This document shows, one piece after another, positions 48,330 to 57,070 of a stretch of DNA of 64,000 nucleotides (its first letter is position 1; the number at the start of each line of letters is the position of its first letter). The DNA is taken from contig NZ_JABRWO010000002.1 of assembly GCF_013618625.1 (NCBI RefSeq), positions 558,001 through 622,000 of the forward strand, written 5' to 3'. Below the pieces are notes generated by a model that saw only the letters and a list, made by a program, of their open reading frames with translations, did not search any database and had not been told where the DNA came from. Origin of the DNA: Bremerella alba. Its GTDB lineage: Bacteria > Planctomycetota > Planctomycetia > Pirellulales > Pirellulaceae. The translations under genes were made by a program, and so were the position numbers.

Positions 48330-49277
48330 TTAACCTTGCCCGAACGAATTGGCCAGCACTTCCAGGTTTTTCTTGCCGAAGATGGTCGATTTGCCATCCT
48401 GCAGGCTGACCAAACAGACTTCCGCCGGACTAAACAGCAGCGGGTCGATTTGGTAGAAGTCGAACTTGGCGTCTCGCAGAATCTGTTCAAAGGGTTGCCC
48501 ATACATCAACGATGTACTGCTGGGCAGTTTCTCGCCGAACTCGCTCAGCCGCTGCGATGTTTCGTTAACCCATAACGTCACCGTGCCGCCGTACAGGATA
48601 GCGTCGTTCGTGCGGCCAATGCCCACCACGTCGTCAGCGGCAATCGGCGGAAGTGGGGCCGCACCGAACCCGCTGGCAATCTTCGAGAGGTCGAACTTCA
48701 GCTCGTGCAGCTTGTGCAAACACGTTTCGACGCTACGAGCGACCACCTGGACGTGTCCCGCGATACTGGCGGTTCGCGCGACAAGCAGCACCAGTTTTTT
48801 GGGATCGACGTGGCAATCAGTGGCAATTTTCTGACAAACGTCATCTCCGGGAAGCTGAGATGCTTCCAGCACCCCCACGGCGACGGGGTACTCGTCGGTT
48901 AAGTTCAGCTCTTGGATGACCGGCTCCTTGGCCGCTTTAACACGCATCGGCCCCGAGCCCATCCCGAAAAAATTCTCGGTTTTAATCTGCCAGCCGGCGT
49001 ACTGCGAAGCGATACAGGCCAGCTCTGGGCGATCAGTACACACGTTAACAAACGTCCGCGTCCCGGGAGCATCGCCCAGCGAGAACGACACTTCGCCAAG
49101 CCCTGCCAGGCAAATCTCGGCCATCTGGCGTCCGGCTTCCAGTCCCCCCCGGCCTGCGGTCACCCCTAAATCAAGCACTTTAGCGCCACACGCAAGCTGA
49201 ACCAGCTCTGCTCCGATTTCCTGCGGCGTATCGATAATCGGCTGTACCAGGGCATGAGCCCGCTGGTTTAATTCCAA
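48330..49277 (-). CDS. mch: Methenyltetrahydromethanopterin cyclohydrolase
   Basis: 315 residues from a TTG at 49277 with AAGGAG upstream. Family marks are GAKVLDLGVTAGRGGLEAGR, LAGLGEVSF, PVAVGVLEASQLPGDDV, LVLLVARTASIAGHVQVVARS and PPIAADDVVGIGRTNDAILYGG. It interconverts methenyl- and formyl-tetrahydromethanopterin in the C1 pathway used for formaldehyde oxidation. The pathway is known in methanogens, methylotrophs and Planctomycetes, which fits the proposed origin. The ATP-grasp gene follows after 8 bases. Other pathway genes (fae, mtdB, fhc) are not in the window. Confidence 0.95.
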   Translation of the reverse strand: MELNQRAHALVQPIIDTPQEIGAELVQLACGAKVLDLGVTAGRGGLEAGRQMAEICLAGLGEVSFSLGDAPGTRTFVNVCTDRPELACIASQYAGWQIKTENFFGMGSGPMRVKAAKEPVIQELNLTDEYPVAVGVLEASQLPGDDVCQKIATDCHVDPKKLVLLVARTASIAGHVQVVARSVETCLHKLHELKFDLSKIASGFGAAPLPPIAADDVVGIGRTNDAILYGGTVTLWVNETSQRLSEFGEKLPSSTSLMYGQPFEQILRDAKFDFYQIDPLLFSPAEVCLVSLQDGKSTIFGKKNLEVLANSFGQG

Positions 49278-49448
49278 GATTTTCTCCTTGGTTTTTAAGC
49301 GTTTTACGTGTTTTGCGTCGGCGTCAGGGTGGTGGTCGTTTAAATTTTCGCTGAATGCCAGAAAACTTCACATGGGCGAAGTCCCTCCATCATCCCCGTC
49401 TTACCCTAATGCTGCAATGACGCTCGATGCTGGGGGGCGGCAGTGCTA

Positions 49449-49478
49449 TTGACGCTTTTTGCCGCATTCTCCTATACT
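49449..49478 (+). promoter_or_regulatory. Sigma-70 promoter of the TPR-protein/RluA unit
   Basis: TTGACG (49449-49454), an 18-base spacer and TATACT (49473-49478). The predicted start near 49485 gives a leader of about 95 bases to the ATG at 49579. The rest of the gap 49278-49578 holds no gene. Confidence 0.65.
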
Positions 49479-49578
49479 CAGTCGCTTGTTTGTAAGCATT
49501 TTATACGAAACGCTTTAGTGGCAACCACGCTTCGATCGCGTTTCCCGCAGGCCCCACTCTTAAAGCGTTAGATCAGCG

Positions 49579-50652
49579 ATGAAGTCGGAACGTCGGCACG
49601 AAATCCAAGAGAATTCCCTAGCTCACTTTCTCGAAGGTCTTCTGGAGCGAGCCAAACCTCACGCGACGATGATCGGCGGGGTGGCCTTGGCGCTATTATT
49701 AGGATTCGTCGGTTACGTCATCCTGAATACCGAAAGCGGTGTCGTAAAGAACGAAGAGTGGGGTGCTGTTTTCACGACGCTCGACGAGTCGTTCCGTGTT
49801 GGCGAAGACGACGTCAAACGCCAGGAAGTCGCTCAAGAGTTCGCTACTCTATCGACCGACTACGGCACGTCGCGTCCGGCCTTATGGGCCGAGTACTTCT
49901 ATGGTCAACAAAACCTGACACAAGCCAGCGACCTGGCGTTCAGTGACCCTCAATCGGCCACCGCAGATATTGAGCGGGCACTAAAGTCCTTCCAAAAGGT
50001 ATACGACGAGTCTGACCTGCCGGTTCTCAAGGTGAAAGCACTTTGGGGAATGGCCGAGGCTTACGAGCTTCAATCAACCAAGGAATCGCTGGCTAAGGCC
50101 AAAACCAACTACGAAGAAGTTCTGGTCATCTGGCCCGACACCAACACGTCAACGCTTGCCAAACAGCGTATTGAACGACTCGACAACCAAGGGGTCGATG
50201 GTTTCTATGCCTGGTACCGCGATCAAGACTTCGTCGCTCGTGCCGCAGAAGTCGAGCGAGAAAACCGGGCTCCGATCGGTGGTGGACTGCCAGGCATGGA
50301 TATGGGTCTAGAAGCCCCCGGCGGCGGTGGACTGTTCGATTCGCCAGGCACAACGCCCGCCCCAAGCGACAATCCTCTCTTCACGCCCAGCATGGATCTG
50401 AAGGGTGCCGAGGGTGAAGACACCCCGTTGAAGCCATCCACATTCACCGAAAAGGAGAAGGAAGCCGCCAACAAGCCGGCCTCCCCAACCGGTGAGAAAG
50501 CAGAAGACGATGCCGATGGGCTCATCGAAGGATCCGCAAAACAGAATGCCGGTTCGCTAGAAGAATCTTCCGCAGATGAAGAGCCTGCGGAAGAGAAGCC
50601 TGCCGCCGAGGAACCCGCCAAAGAAGAACCTAAAGAAGAGAACGCTGATTAA
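49579..50652 (+). CDS. Inner-membrane TPR-like protein (YfgM-type) with disordered tail
   Basis: 357 residues. A cytoplasmic N-terminus of about 28 residues is followed by a membrane helix (about 30-50, ATMIGGVALALLLGFVGYVIL) and a periplasmic helical domain with TPR character (about 75-200; SATADIERALKSFQKVYDES, VKALWGMAEAYELQSTKESLAKA). From about 225 there is a Gly/Pro-rich linker and a strongly acidic Glu/Ala/Pro repeat tail (EEPAEEKPAAEEPAKEEP). This plan is like YfgM/ancillary SecYEG translocon proteins with an added tail. The rluA-type gene follows on the same strand after 87 bases. Confidence 0.8.
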   Translation: MKSERRHEIQENSLAHFLEGLLERAKPHATMIGGVALALLLGFVGYVILNTESGVVKNEEWGAVFTTLDESFRVGEDDVKRQEVAQEFATLSTDYGTSRPALWAEYFYGQQNLTQASDLAFSDPQSATADIERALKSFQKVYDESDLPVLKVKALWGMAEAYELQSTKESLAKAKTNYEEVLVIWPDTNTSTLAKQRIERLDNQGVDGFYAWYRDQDFVARAAEVERENRAPIGGGLPGMDMGLEAPGGGGLFDSPGTTPAPSDNPLFTPSMDLKGAEGEDTPLKPSTFTEKEKEAANKPASPTGEKAEDDADGLIEGSAKQNAGSLEESSADEEPAEEKPAAEEPAKEEPKEENAD

Positions 50653-50739
50653 GCGAACCTCCCTTTCGGCAGAACTCTTGATAAAATATCTGCATGGCCA
50701 CTTACCGGTGGCCATGTTTTCTTTCTTGGGTCTCATTGC

Positions 50740-51696
50740 ATGCGATACACGGTCGACATAACAGACGCCGGTCAGCGGCTCGATCAATTCGTTACACGCC
50801 GCATTAAAACGGCGAGCCGCGGGCAAGTCCGCGAGGCGATTGACAGCGGACAGATCACCATCAATGGTCAACCGATGAAGCCTTCGCACAAACTTCGAGA
50901 TGGTGACGTCCTCGAGTATCCAGAGATTGGTGCACGCGTCGAAGAGCAGACGCCTGAGCATGTCGACCTGAATATCATCTTTCAGGACGAACACTTTGCG
51001 GCGATCAACAAACCCTCAGGCATGGTCACTCACCCGGCGAAAGGGCATTGGGACGGCACCCTGACGGCAGCACTCATTGCCAAGTTCAGCCAACTGAGCG
51101 ACATCGGTGGTGCTTCACGCCCCGGCATCGTCCACCGCCTGGACCGAGATACGAGCGGCGTGCTGGTGATTGCCAAGAACAATCAGGCCCACGAGGCCCT
51201 TTCACAGCAATTTGCCGACCGCTCGACCGAGAAGGAATACTTTGCGCTGGTCGCTAACTGCCCCGATCGCGACCGAGACGTGATCAATCAACCGATTGGT
51301 CCTCACCCGCGTTATCGCGAGCGAATGTCGATCGTCCGAGACGATCCCGAAGCAAAAGAAGCCCAGACGTTCTACGAAGTCACCGAACGTTTCGACGGAT
51401 TCTCGGCCTTCAAGGTATTCCCCAAAACAGGTCGCACCCACCAGATCCGCGTGCACCTGGCCCATATCAAACACCCGGTGCTTTGCGATCGAGCTTATGG
51501 CAATCAAGCCCGGATGACGCTCGGAGAAATTGCCAGAACCGATGACGAACAAATCATCCTTGCCAGAACCGCGCTGCATGCCCGGCGCTTGAAGATCAAC
51601 CACCCGGTCACCGGCGAGCCCCTCGAGTTCGAGGCGCCGATCCCGGAAGACCTTCACTCGACTCTGGAAATCTTACGCAAGTACCGCTCGGTATAG
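50740..51696 (+). CDS. RluA-family pseudouridine synthase (RluD-like)
   Basis: 318 residues. An N-terminal S4 RNA-binding domain ([41 protein letters not shown]) precedes the catalytic domain with the motif [19 protein letters not shown], whose first Asp is the nucleophile, and [20 protein letters not shown]4 plus this arrangement matches RluD (23S rRNA 1911/1915/1917), though RluA/RluC-type specificity cannot be excluded. The 3' end overlaps the 3' end of the facing PIG-L gene by 43 bases. Confidence 0.92.
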   Translation: MRYTVDITDAGQRLDQFVTRRIKTASRGQVREAIDSGQITINGQPMKPSHKLRDGDVLEYPEIGARVEEQTPEHVDLNIIFQDEHFAAINKPSGMVTHPAKGHWDGTLTAALIAKFSQLSDIGGASRPGIVHRLDRDTSGVLVIAKNNQAHEALSQQFADRSTEKEYFALVANCPDRDRDVINQPIGPHPRYRERMSIVRDDPEAKEAQTFYEVTERFDGFSAFKVFPKTGRTHQIRVHLAHIKHPVLCDRAYGNQARMTLGEIARTDDEQIILARTALHARRLKINHPVTGEPLEFEAPIPEDLHSTLEILRKYRSV

Positions 51697-52445
51697 ACGC
51701 GATCGTCAGGGTACAGCAGCTGCATCATATCTGGCGTACCGACGGCCCGCGTCGTGTAGAACAATTCTCCGGCCCCATACCCGGCCGTGGCCCCTAGGTA
51801 GATTGCCGCCCCCTTCACGCGTTCAAAGACGTAAGCCTTTTCTTCGGGAAACTGCGTTTGATAGCAGCGAATGCTCTCCAGTTTCCGCTCCAGGCAATCG
51901 GTAATATCGTGCACGAAGCTGCCAGGAGCGTCGAGCTTGTGGATCGGCTCAAAGGCGATTTTGTAATACAACTGCCGACCGATGGTGTGCACCGGGAGGT
52001 GATCGAACGTCTCGTCCCACTTCGTCAGCCGCGAATAAAAGACGGCCGCGTCGGTGATTTGCATGGCCTGCCAATGATCGGGCGAGGCCATCGGCGTGCG
52101 ATCCCCAAACCCAATCACCACCTTGGGACGATACTTGCGAAATTCTTTGGCCAGCGTGACGCGTGCTTCGAAGCTGTCGAAAAGCTTACGATTGGGAAGA
52201 TCGAGCGTAATCCTTTTCTGAACGCCCAACACCTTGGCCGCTTCGGCAGCTTCCGCCAATCGGGTTTCTGGGTCAGGCGAACGTGGTGTAGGTTCGCCAT
52301 CGGTCAGGTCAATGATCCCCACCGAATGCCCCAGGTCGGCGAGCTTGGCCAGCGTACCACCACAGGCGATCTCGACATCATCCGGATGGGCACCAACCGC
52401 CAGGATTTCGATCTGGGGATATTCTTTTTCAACGTCAACAGTCAA
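51654..52445 (-). CDS. PIG-L family deacetylase (BshB-like)
   Basis: About 263 residues from the TTG at 52445, which has GGAGAG six bases upstream. An ATG at 52502 lies within repeat copy B and would prefix the protein with about 19 repeat-encoded residues, so I prefer the TTG. The zinc site is [18 protein letters not shown]; other marks are [41 protein letters not shown] (second metal His) and a C-terminal [10 protein letters not shown]-like segment. Members remove acetyl groups from N-acetylglucosamine-linked compounds, such as in bacillithiol synthesis. No other bacillithiol gene is close. Confidence 0.87.
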   Translation of the reverse strand: MTVDVEKEYPQIEILAVGAHPDDVEIACGGTLAKLADLGHSVGIIDLTDGEPTPRSPDPETRLAEAAEAAKVLGVQKRITLDLPNRKLFDSFEARVTLAKEFRKYRPKVVIGFGDRTPMASPDHWQAMQITDAAVFYSRLTKWDETFDHLPVHTIGRQLYYKIAFEPIHKLDAPGSFVHDITDCLERKLESIRCYQTQFPEEKAYVFERVKGAAIYLGATAGYGAGELFYTTRAVGTPDMMQLLYPDDRVYTERYLRKISRVE

Positions 52446-52462
52446 TAGATTCTCTCCAGATA

Positions 52463-52529
52463 GGTTGGCCCAGAGATTTATCTCTGGGTGGCTGTAGGCC
52501 ACAAGCGGCTAGCGTTCCCGGCCGGATAA
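52463..52529 (-). repeat. Interspersed palindromic repeat, copy B
   Basis: Reverse-complement copy of the element seen at 47307-47371, with the blocks ATCCGGCCGGGAAC, AGCCGCTTGTGG and CCCAGAGATAAATCTCTGGG in the same order on the minus strand. It overlaps the upstream in-frame extension of the PIG-L gene. Confidence 0.75.
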
Positions 52530-52565
52530 AAAATGGCAGCCGCTATTCTGTTTCAGCTCAACTCA

Positions 52566-52616
52566 TTAGCCGCTTGTCGGCGACGCCGACCCAGAGATAA
52601 ATCTCTGGGCCAACCT
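52566..52616 (+). repeat. Interspersed palindromic repeat, copy C (partial)
   Basis: Carries TTAGCCGCTTGT and CCCAGAGATAAATCTCTGGG but lacks the CCGGCCGGGAAC block. It is inverted relative to copy B, about 36 bases away, so the two could form a large hairpin between the PIG-L and cbiET genes. Confidence 0.7.
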
Positions 52617-52687
52617 TCGCTGGGAGTAACGGTTCGCATGCACCTGGTTTGTCCTCTCCCCGTTGGGGGCGAGGGAACCGGAGGGTG

Positions 52688-53944
52688 TTAGCTCTTCTTG
52701 AGTGGCTTCTTGGCGCTAACCAAAAAGGTTGGATTCGAAGCTTCAAAGCGGTGGCGTTCCAACTGATACGTGGAGTGCGAGATGTTCACCATCGTGACTT
52801 TGGCCGATTCCATTTCGCTGTCGAACAGCTGGTGCATTTCGGCCAGGTTTTCGATACTACTCAGGTTGCACACAATTCGGCCACCGGGCTTAATTCTGGT
52901 CATTGCCTGTTCGCAGATACCGCGAACCTGGCGACCGGTGCCGCCGATAAAGACACAATCAGGGTCCGGCAAGTCGGCCCAGGCCTCGGGGGCTTTACCA
53001 AGCACGGCATGCACGTTCTTCACGCCGAAGGCCTCGATGTTGGCGCGAATTAGGCCGTGGTCTTCAGCATCCATTTCAATCGCGTAAATCGAACCCTTTT
53101 CAGCGATCATGCCTGCTTCGATCGAAACACTACCGCTACCCGCACCGACATCCCAAACGACACTCGAGTCGCCTAGGTCTAACAGCGATAACGCAATGCA
53201 GCGAACTTCCATCGGCGTGAGCAGGCCCCGTTTGGGCTTGGCCTGACGGAAGACATCGTCCGGGTTGCCGAACTTGCGTTTGCCCACCAGCGACATCGGC
53301 CGATCGGGCACGTCTGGCTTGCGTACCAGGATCATCACATTGAGCGGGCCAAAGCTTTGCTCGCTGATTTCCTTCAAGTCGCCTTGGGTGACGCACTCGT
53401 TCGGCGAACCGAGGTTCTCGCAGACGTAGGCATGGAAGTAGTCGAGATCGTGCCCCAGCAGCGTCTTGGCGACTTCCCGTGGTGGGATCTCTTCGGTAGT
53501 GAACAGCCCGATCGCTTCGGAAATCCGGGCGGCAGCCACCACCGATTCCAACGGTTGGTTGGCCAGATTGGCCAAGTGGGCATCGTCCCAGCTTTCTTTG
53601 ATCCGCGCAAAAGCCAGCTGCATACTGCTGACATGCGGAATGACATGAAAGAGGTCTTTGCCGAGCTTATCGCACAAGTACCGCGACACTCCATAGAAAA
53701 GGGGATCGCCGCTGGTCAGCAGGACGACATCTTGGTCATCGTGCTTTTCCAACGCCTCCACGATTTCGTTCAGGTCGCCGCCGACGGGCACCTTTTCAGC
53801 AGTGACTTTCTCGACATGGACCAGGACCTGCGGATTTCCGATGATGACCTGGGCATCGCCGAGGATCCTCGTCGATTGGCTGGTCAGCCCGTCGAGACCA
53901 TCGTCGCCAATACCTACGATAACTATTCTGGGAGTTTTACTCAC
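52688..53944 (-). CDS. cbiET: Precorrin-6Y C5,15-methyltransferase (decarboxylating), CbiE-CbiT fusion
   Basis: About 418 residues from the GTG at 53944, which gives the usual CbiE beginning (SKTPRIVIVGIGDDG); a TTG at 53962 is possible. The N-terminal half is a tetrapyrrole methylase (VVLLTSGDPLFYGVSRYL, VIPHVSSMQLAFARI). The C-terminal half is CbiT, an AdoMet methyltransferase (LTPMEVRCIALSLL, VVWDVGAGSGSVSIEAGMIA, DCVFIGGTGRQVRGI). Together they add methyl groups at C5 and C15 and remove the C12 acetate carboxyl in cobalamin synthesis. No other cobalamin gene and no cobalamin riboswitch motif was found around it. Confidence 0.93.
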   Translation of the reverse strand: MSKTPRIVIVGIGDDGLDGLTSQSTRILGDAQVIIGNPQVLVHVEKVTAEKVPVGGDLNEIVEALEKHDDQDVVLLTSGDPLFYGVSRYLCDKLGKDLFHVIPHVSSMQLAFARIKESWDDAHLANLANQPLESVVAAARISEAIGLFTTEEIPPREVAKTLLGHDLDYFHAYVCENLGSPNECVTQGDLKEISEQSFGPLNVMILVRKPDVPDRPMSLVGKRKFGNPDDVFRQAKPKRGLLTPMEVRCIALSLLDLGDSSVVWDVGAGSGSVSIEAGMIAEKGSIYAIEMDAEDHGLIRANIEAFGVKNVHAVLGKAPEAWADLPDPDCVFIGGTGRQVRGICEQAMTRIKPGGRIVCNLSSIENLAEMHQLFDSEMESAKVTMVNISHSTYQLERHRFEASNPTFLVSAKKPLKKS

Positions 53945-54149
53945 CGATTGTTCCAATTCCAAGCGTCAGAAGTAGAAAAGACTTAGGTCAATTTTACGAG
54001 ATGCGACGGTCCCTGGAAAGTTCACCCGCCCAGTCCCCCAAATCCTAAACCACCTGGAAGTGGTGATCCTCCTCATGATTCAGCAAACTGCGGTTTGATG
54101 AGCTAGAATTCGATTGTTTCCCAGGGCAACTCTTAGATAGGAATTGGGC

Positions 54150-55202
54150 ATGTCGATTGAATCGGTAAATTTCTGGATCACCACGATCCTTTTGACCTTA
54201 GCGACAGCACCGGCTGCGATGGCCTGTACGCGCGTTTTGTGGAACGACAATGATCTGGCTGTTGTTTCCGCTCGCACGATGGATTGGCCTGAATCGACCG
54301 AGCCCACGCTTTTGGTCTTTCCTCGTGGAATTCAACGCGACGGCGGCAATTTGGTCGGGCACGAGGTTATTCCTGAGAATCCGGCCAAGTGGACCTCGAA
54401 ATACGGTAGCCTGATCACCACCGTCTATGGCATTGGTACTGTCGATGGAATGAACGAAAAGGGACTCGGCGTTCATGCGTTGTACTTAACCGCCACGAAC
54501 TACGGCGAGCGAGACCCCAAAAAGGCAGGCGTACATGCTGGATTGTGGGCTCAATACATCTTGGACAACGCCAGCAGCGTGCAGGAAGCACTGGAACTGA
54601 ACGAGAAAATTCAGGTCGTCATGGTCGAGGCACGGGGCCGAACGGCATCGCTTCACCTGGCTTTGGAAGATGCCAGCGGCGATTCGGCCATTATCGAATA
54701 CATCGACGGAAAGCCGGTTGTGCACCATGGCAAGCAGTACAAGGTTATGACTAATGACCCTGCTTACGACGAGCAATTGAAACTACTCAAGGCCGTCGAC
54801 TTTTCCAATCCGAGCAGTGACCTGCCGCTACCAGGTAACGTCAACCCGCGAGATCGCTTTCAACGGGCCAGCTATTATGTGAACTTGCTTCCCAAGCCCG
54901 AATCGCAACAGCAGGCGATTGCCGGCGTGTTGGCAATCGCTCGGAATGCTTCGGTACCTTTTGGCGCGCCGTACAAGAGCTTTGGCGTCTACAACACCGA
55001 GTACCGAACGGCCATGGACCTGACCAACCTGCGGTACTTCTTTGAACTGACGACCAGCCCGAGCGTTATTTGGGTCGACCTTAAACAGCTCGACCTTTCG
55101 TCCGGCGCACCGGTCCTGCAGTTGGATCCGTATCACAATACGTTGGAACTGTCTGGCAACGTCAGCCAGAAATTCCAGAAGATCGAAGCCGCGCCGTTTT
55201 AG
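54150..55202 (+). CDS. Exported Ntn-type linear amide hydrolase (choloylglycine/penicillin V acylase family)
   Basis: 350 residues from the ATG at 54150 (ATAGGAA upstream). A signal peptide ends just before Cys at about 26 (PAAMACTRVLW), which should become the N-terminal nucleophile after cleavage, as usual in this family. Other marks: ARTMDWPESTEPTLLVFPRG, SKYGSLITTVYG, TVDGMNEKGLGVHALYL (substrate loop), YKVMTNDPAYDEQLKLL and the catalytic NCTxEYR-like region YNTEYRTAMDLTNLRYFF. Members cleave bile salts, penicillin V or acyl-homoserine lactones. In a marine-type bacterium the last is plausible but unproved. Confidence 0.9.
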   Translation: MSIESVNFWITTILLTLATAPAAMACTRVLWNDNDLAVVSARTMDWPESTEPTLLVFPRGIQRDGGNLVGHEVIPENPAKWTSKYGSLITTVYGIGTVDGMNEKGLGVHALYLTATNYGERDPKKAGVHAGLWAQYILDNASSVQEALELNEKIQVVMVEARGRTASLHLALEDASGDSAIIEYIDGKPVVHHGKQYKVMTNDPAYDEQLKLLKAVDFSNPSSDLPLPGNVNPRDRFQRASYYVNLLPKPESQQQAIAGVLAIARNASVPFGAPYKSFGVYNTEYRTAMDLTNLRYFFELTTSPSVIWVDLKQLDLSSGAPVLQLDPYHNTLELSGNVSQKFQKIEAAPF

Positions 55203-55214
55203 TTCGGCGCATGA

Positions 55215-55246
55215 GAAAACGCCCTTGCATTTGCCAGGGCGTTTTC
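55215..55246. terminator. Two-way terminator between converging genes
   Basis: GAAAACGCCCT pairs perfectly with AGGGCGTTTTC (11 bp, 10-base loop), with the A/T part of the stem giving a T-run on either strand. Confidence 0.85.
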
Positions 55247-55273
55247 CGATGTTCGGGCTGCTTGGATTGCAGC

Positions 55274-55606
55274 TTAAGCCTGGAACGACGAACCGCAACC
55301 GCAGCTTCGTGTGGCGTTCGGGTTGTTGAACGCGAAACCGCGTCGATCGATGCCGTCGTAGAAGTCGACCGTGGTACCATCGAGGTACAACGCGTGCTTC
55401 TTATCGACAACAACTTCCACACCGTGAAAGTCGTACTTGGAATCCTTCTCTTCGTTGAATTCGTTTTCCAGCGTCAGGCTGTACGAGAAGCCACTGCAAC
55501 CACCGGCGGTGATACCGATACGCAGCTTGGTACCATCTTCGTACTTCTGGTCTTCCAGGATCCGCTTGACTTCGCCGGCCGCTTTTTCGGTGATGACGAC
55601 TGCCAT
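55274..55606 (-). CDS. IscA/ErpA-type Fe-S cluster assembly protein
   Basis: 110 residues. A-type carrier with the three conserved cysteines, one in [10 protein letters not shown] and two in RSCGCGSSF at the C-terminus. [17 protein letters not shown] is the typical start. Such proteins deliver [4Fe-4S] or [2Fe-2S] clusters to apo-enzymes. It follows the cysteine desulfurase gene on the same strand after 165 bases, so the two form a small Fe-S unit; no IscU scaffold gene is in the window. Confidence 0.93.
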   Translation of the reverse strand: MAVVITEKAAGEVKRILEDQKYEDGTKLRIGITAGGCSGFSYSLTLENEFNEEKDSKYDFHGVEVVVDKKHALYLDGTTVDFYDGIDRRGFAFNNPNATRSCGCGSSFQA

Positions 55607-55771
55607 GTTATACTCACTCCAGACGTTAAATTAACGCAAACTTGTATGTGTTTATTATTATCGATGCCCCGAGACGGGGAAAGGGTGCAAATTTTTTTGG
55701 GGAAACCCCAACGCCCTATTATTACCGATTCTACCTAAAAAATCGAGGGTACCGGCACCCGAATTCCCTCT

Positions 55772-56950
55772 TTAGGCAATCAACTTACGCAGTTTATCCA
55801 CGGCAGTCGCCACGACGTCAACGGCAAAATCAACTTCTTCGGTCGTGTTGAACCGCCCAATCCCAAATCGCAGGCTGCTTCGCGTTAGGTCCTCGGAAAG
55901 CCCAATTGCCTGCAGCACGTGGCTGGTCTGTGGATTGGCCGAAGTACATGCCGAACCGCTGGAAACGGCGATCTCGCGGACATTCATCATCAACGCCTCG
56001 CCATCGACTCGATCAACCGCGAAGTTCAAATTACCCGCCAACCGGGCTTCTGCCGCCTCAAGCTGGGGCCCATTGAGTTGCAGCCCGGTGATTCGCTCGT
56101 TAAGCCCTAACCACAGCTGATCTCGCAACTGGGCCAATCGCTGCGACTCTTCGTTCATTTCGGCCAAACTCAAACGGACCGCTTCTGCCAGGCCGACGAT
56201 GCCCGGCACGTTGAGCGTGCCGCTACGCATTCCTCGTTGCTGTCCCCCGCCGAAGATCGCCGGCTGAAGACGAACCCGCGGGCCGCTTTTCCGTACAAAC
56301 AGCCCACCGATACCCTTGGGCCCGTACATTTTGTGGGCTGAAAAACTCATCAGATCGACACCTAGCCGCTCGACGTCGACGGGAATCTTCCCCACGGCCT
56401 GAGTTGCATCGCAGTGTAAGAGCACGCCCTGCTCTTTGCATATCTGGCCGATCTCGGCGATCGGATGGATCACGCCGATTTCGTTGTTAGCGAACATTAC
56501 GGAAACGAGCGCTGTATCTGACCGGATTGCCTGGCGAAGCTGATCGGCGTCTAGCATGCCGGCCAGATCATCGCCGGCTTGGCGGGGCGATAGCCGTGTG
56601 ATCTCGAAGCCTTGTTGTTCCCTCTGCTCGAGCGGATCGAGCACTGCTTTATGCTCGGTCGTGACGGTCACCACGTGGTTCCCGCGGCGACGACGCTGCG
56701 AGAGCACGCCGCTAAGGGCCAAATTATTGCTTTCCGTCGCCCCACTGGTAAAGACAATTTCCGTGGCCGAGGCCCCAATCGCCGTGGCAATCGACTGCTG
56801 CGACGATTCGACCAACCGCTTGGACTCTTCTCCGAAGAGATGTCCTACGCTGGACGGGTTGCCGTACGCCTGGGTAAAGGTCGGCAGCATCGCCTCGACG
56901 ACACGAGGATCGACCTGGGTGGTAGCGTGATTATCGAAGTAGATGGGCAC
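55772..56950 (-). CDS. iscS: Cysteine desulfurase (IscS/NifS)
   Basis: 392 residues from the GTG at 56950, chosen because it gives the family-typical beginning (PIYFDNHATTQVDPRVVEAM); the frame is open to 57037 with no convincing site. The PLP Lys is at about 207 (SFSAHKMYGPKGIGG) and the sulfur-carrying Cys at about 335 (SSGSACTSANPQTSH). It takes sulfur from cysteine for Fe-S clusters and tRNA thiolation. The short catalytic loop without a deletion fits group I (IscS/NifS). Followed by the IscA/ErpA-type gene. Confidence 0.93.
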   Translation of the reverse strand: MPIYFDNHATTQVDPRVVEAMLPTFTQAYGNPSSVGHLFGEESKRLVESSQQSIATAIGASATEIVFTSGATESNNLALSGVLSQRRRRGNHVVTVTTEHKAVLDPLEQREQQGFEITRLSPRQAGDDLAGMLDADQLRQAIRSDTALVSVMFANNEIGVIHPIAEIGQICKEQGVLLHCDATQAVGKIPVDVERLGVDLMSFSAHKMYGPKGIGGLFVRKSGPRVRLQPAIFGGGQQRGMRSGTLNVPGIVGLAEAVRLSLAEMNEESQRLAQLRDQLWLGLNERITGLQLNGPQLEAAEARLAGNLNFAVDRVDGEALMMNVREIAVSSGSACTSANPQTSHVLQAIGLSEDLTRSSLRFGIGRFNTTEEVDFAVDVVATAVDKLRKLIA

Positions 56951-57070
56951 TGTCGCAGCCAAAATGGTGAACCGGATCGTCAACGGCCACCATTGTACTC
57001 GATTGCGTGGGCAGAAAACCTCTCGCGCACCCCGCAAGGGGCACGCCGGTCATTCAGCTCAGATCAACCG

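Noticed and set aside
53945-54149. Possible cobalamin riboswitch before cbiET
   Set aside because: The conserved B12-box sequence (GCCACTG) is absent on the relevant strand.
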